Of a stretch of DNA of 14,766 nt, positions 13,719-14,766 are shown piece after piece; position 1 is the first letter of the stretch; every line of letters begins with the position of its first letter. The notes below the pieces were generated by a model, which worked only from the letters and a program-made list of their open reading frames with translations, did no database searches and had not been told where the DNA came from. This DNA comes from Bacteroidota bacterium (GTDB lineage Bacteria; Bacteroidota; Bacteroidia; Bacteroidales; UBA4417). A program made the position numbers and the translations under genes. The stretch is taken from assembly GCA_020048595.1 (NCBI GenBank), contig JAIFMH010000036.1:1-14766 (forward strand), given 5' to 3'.

Positions 13719-14147
13719 TTAAGCTAATTTTTCTTCATAATCCCTGCGAACAACGTATTTCACGGCGATCGGCAGTTTCTGTGAACCTAAGCGGCAGGCT
13801 TCCTTTGCAATTTCCTGTGGTACACCTTCCAATTCGAAAAGTAATCTTCCGGGTGTAACACGTGCAACGAAATATTCGGGAGCACCTTTACCTTTACCCA
13901 TACGTACTTCGGCAGGTTTCTTGGTAACAGGTTTGTCAGGGAAGATACGGATCCACAACTGGCCTTCACGTTTCATGTAACGGGTGATTGCCTGGCGGGC
14001 TGCTTCTATCTGACGACCGGTAAGCCACACTTCTTCAAGCGCTTTGATACCAAATGAACCGAAAGATAATTCAGATCCGCGTTTCGCATTTCCTTTCATT
14101 TTACCTTTCTGCTGCTTCCTGTATTTTGTTCTTTTAGGCTGTAACAT
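13719..14147 (-). CDS. rplP: 50S ribosomal protein uL16
   Basis: Needed for assembly of the large-subunit A-site region and positioning of tRNA. 142 residues. MLQPKRTKYRKQQKGKMKGN at the start, FGSFGIKALEEVWLTGRQIE, then the loop VRMGKGKGAPEYFVARV, which approaches the peptidyl-transferase centre, and LGSQKLPIAVKYVVRRDYEE at the end. All landmarks match the family, and it follows rpsC by 38 bases. Confidence 0.98.
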   Translation of the reverse strand: MLQPKRTKYRKQQKGKMKGNAKRGSELSFGSFGIKALEEVWLTGRQIEAARQAITRYMKREGQLWIRIFPDKPVTKKPAEVRMGKGKGAPEYFVARVTPGRLLFELEGVPQEIAKEACRLGSQKLPIAVKYVVRRDYEEKLA

Positions 14148-14185
14148 CGCTAATACTATATGATGATGAGTACTTTATTCCTTAC

Positions 14186-14766
14186 TTATTTTTTATTCCT
14201 TGGGCGACGGTCTCCACCACGATCTCCACCACGGTCGCTTCCACGATCACGGTCACGATCTCCACGAGGACCACCTTTACGGTCTGGACGACCCTGGCCA
14301 TGCGCTGGTTTGTTGTCTTTAACCAGGTTATCAGTTCCAGGTACGAGGTCTACTTTTCCATAGATTTCACCTTTCATGATCCAGGTTTTGATTCCAAGCT
14401 TGCCGTATGTTGTCTGAGCTTCAGCAAGTGCGTAATCGATATCTGCACGTAATGTATGCAAAGGAATACGACCTTCTTTGAATTGCTCGCGGCGTGCCAT
14501 TTCAGCTCCACCCAAACGACCTGATATCTGAACTTTCATTCCTTCGGCTCCAACACGCATTGCTGCTGTGATAGCGGTTTTGATAGCCCTGCGGTATGAA
14601 ATACGTCCTTCCAGCTGGCGTGCAATAGTATTACCTACAATTACAGCATCTAATTCAGGACGTTTAATTTCTGAAATGTTTATCTGAACTTCTTTACCAG
14701 TCAGTTTCTTCAACTCTTCTTTGAGCTTGTCAACTTCCTGTCCAGCCTTGCCTATAATGATACCAG
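14186..14766 (-). CDS. rpsC: 30S ribosomal protein uS3, 5' end outside the window
   Basis: S3 forms the mRNA entry channel with S4 and S5 and has helicase activity. The frame is open to the right edge, so the N-terminus is missing; 192 complete codons are visible. The first visible residues, GIIIGKAGQEVDKLKEELKK, contain the KH-domain GxxG loop (GKAG), and the C-terminal S3 domain follows (GRISYRRAIKTAITAAMRVG, GAEGMKVQISGRLGGAEMAR, GIKTWIMKGEIYGKVDL). After about codon 150 of the visible part comes a Gly/Arg/Asp-rich tail with repeated DRG and GGDR units ending RPRNKK. A TTG at 14711-14713 is an internal Leu codon, not the start. Next gene is rplP. Confidence 0.97.
   Translation of the reverse strand, partial: GIIIGKAGQEVDKLKEELKKLTGKEVQINISEIKRPELDAVIVGNTIARQLEGRISYRRAIKTAITAAMRVGAEGMKVQISGRLGGAEMARREQFKEGRIPLHTLRADIDYALAEAQTTYGKLGIKTWIMKGEIYGKVDLVPGTDNLVKDNKPAHGQGRPDRKGGPRGDRDRDRGSDRGGDRGGDRRPRNKK

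Noticed and set aside
14160..14363. Plus-strand Arg/Ser/Pro-rich open frame opposite the S3 tail
   Set aside because: It is the antisense image of the repetitive S3 tail; its SPPRSR-like composition only reflects the repeats, and no start context or homology supports it.
1..14766. Mobile element, CRISPR array, defence system or novel multi-gene cassette
   Set aside because: The window is conserved housekeeping sequence throughout; no direct-repeat arrays, transposase or integrase sequences, or unexplained gene clusters were seen.

Overview
The window comes from a bacterium of the phylum Bacteroidota, probably Bacteroidales or a close relative. Pointers are the AT-rich, TAA-biased genes, almost no Shine-Dalgarno sequences, the gene order secY-map-infA-rpmJ-rpsM-rpsK-rpsD-rpoA-rplQ followed by eno, the charged tail on L17, and a Bacteroidota-type DPP-IV peptidase. 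The exact lineage cannot be read from the window.

Layout: (1) 1-1149, plus strand: the 3' part of a dipeptidyl-peptidase IV-like (S9B) serine peptidase, cut by the window edge. (2) 1194-1661, minus strand: a small CYTH/triphosphate-tunnel protein, convergent with the peptidase. (3) 1873-3162, minus: enolase, followed by a strong intrinsic terminator. (4) 3163-3388: a hairpin-rich spacer. (5) 3389 to the right edge, minus: a continuous ribosomal-protein supercluster. Read in transcription order it is rpsC (5' end cut), rplP, rpmC, rpsQ, rplN, rplX, rplE, rpsN, rpsH, rplF, rplR, rpsE, rpmD, rplO, secY, map, infA, rpmJ, rpsM, rpsK, rpsD, rpoA, rplQ. This is the end of the S10 operon plus the complete spc and alpha operons fused into one array, with gaps mostly below 40 bp. 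Two genes, rpmD (59 aa) and rpmJ (38 aa), are very short.

Together the cluster makes ribosomal proteins of both subunits, the translocon channel SecY, methionine aminopeptidase, initiation factor IF-1 and the RNA polymerase alpha subunit. It couples ribosome, secretion and transcription capacity. Enolase adds a glycolytic gene at the downstream end.

The most notable feature is in rpsD. The reading frame of ribosomal protein S4 is broken by an in-frame TAA at codon 136. The remaining 65 codons, which encode a well-conserved S4 C-terminus, continue in the same frame to a normal TAA at 4993. S4 is a primary assembly protein, so this is a sequence error, a population variant, or a very unusual allele. 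A second oddity is a perfect AGGAGG eight bases before rplF, in a genome whose other genes here almost all lack such a signal. I see no mobile element, CRISPR array, tRNA or rRNA, and no clearly novel multi-gene system.
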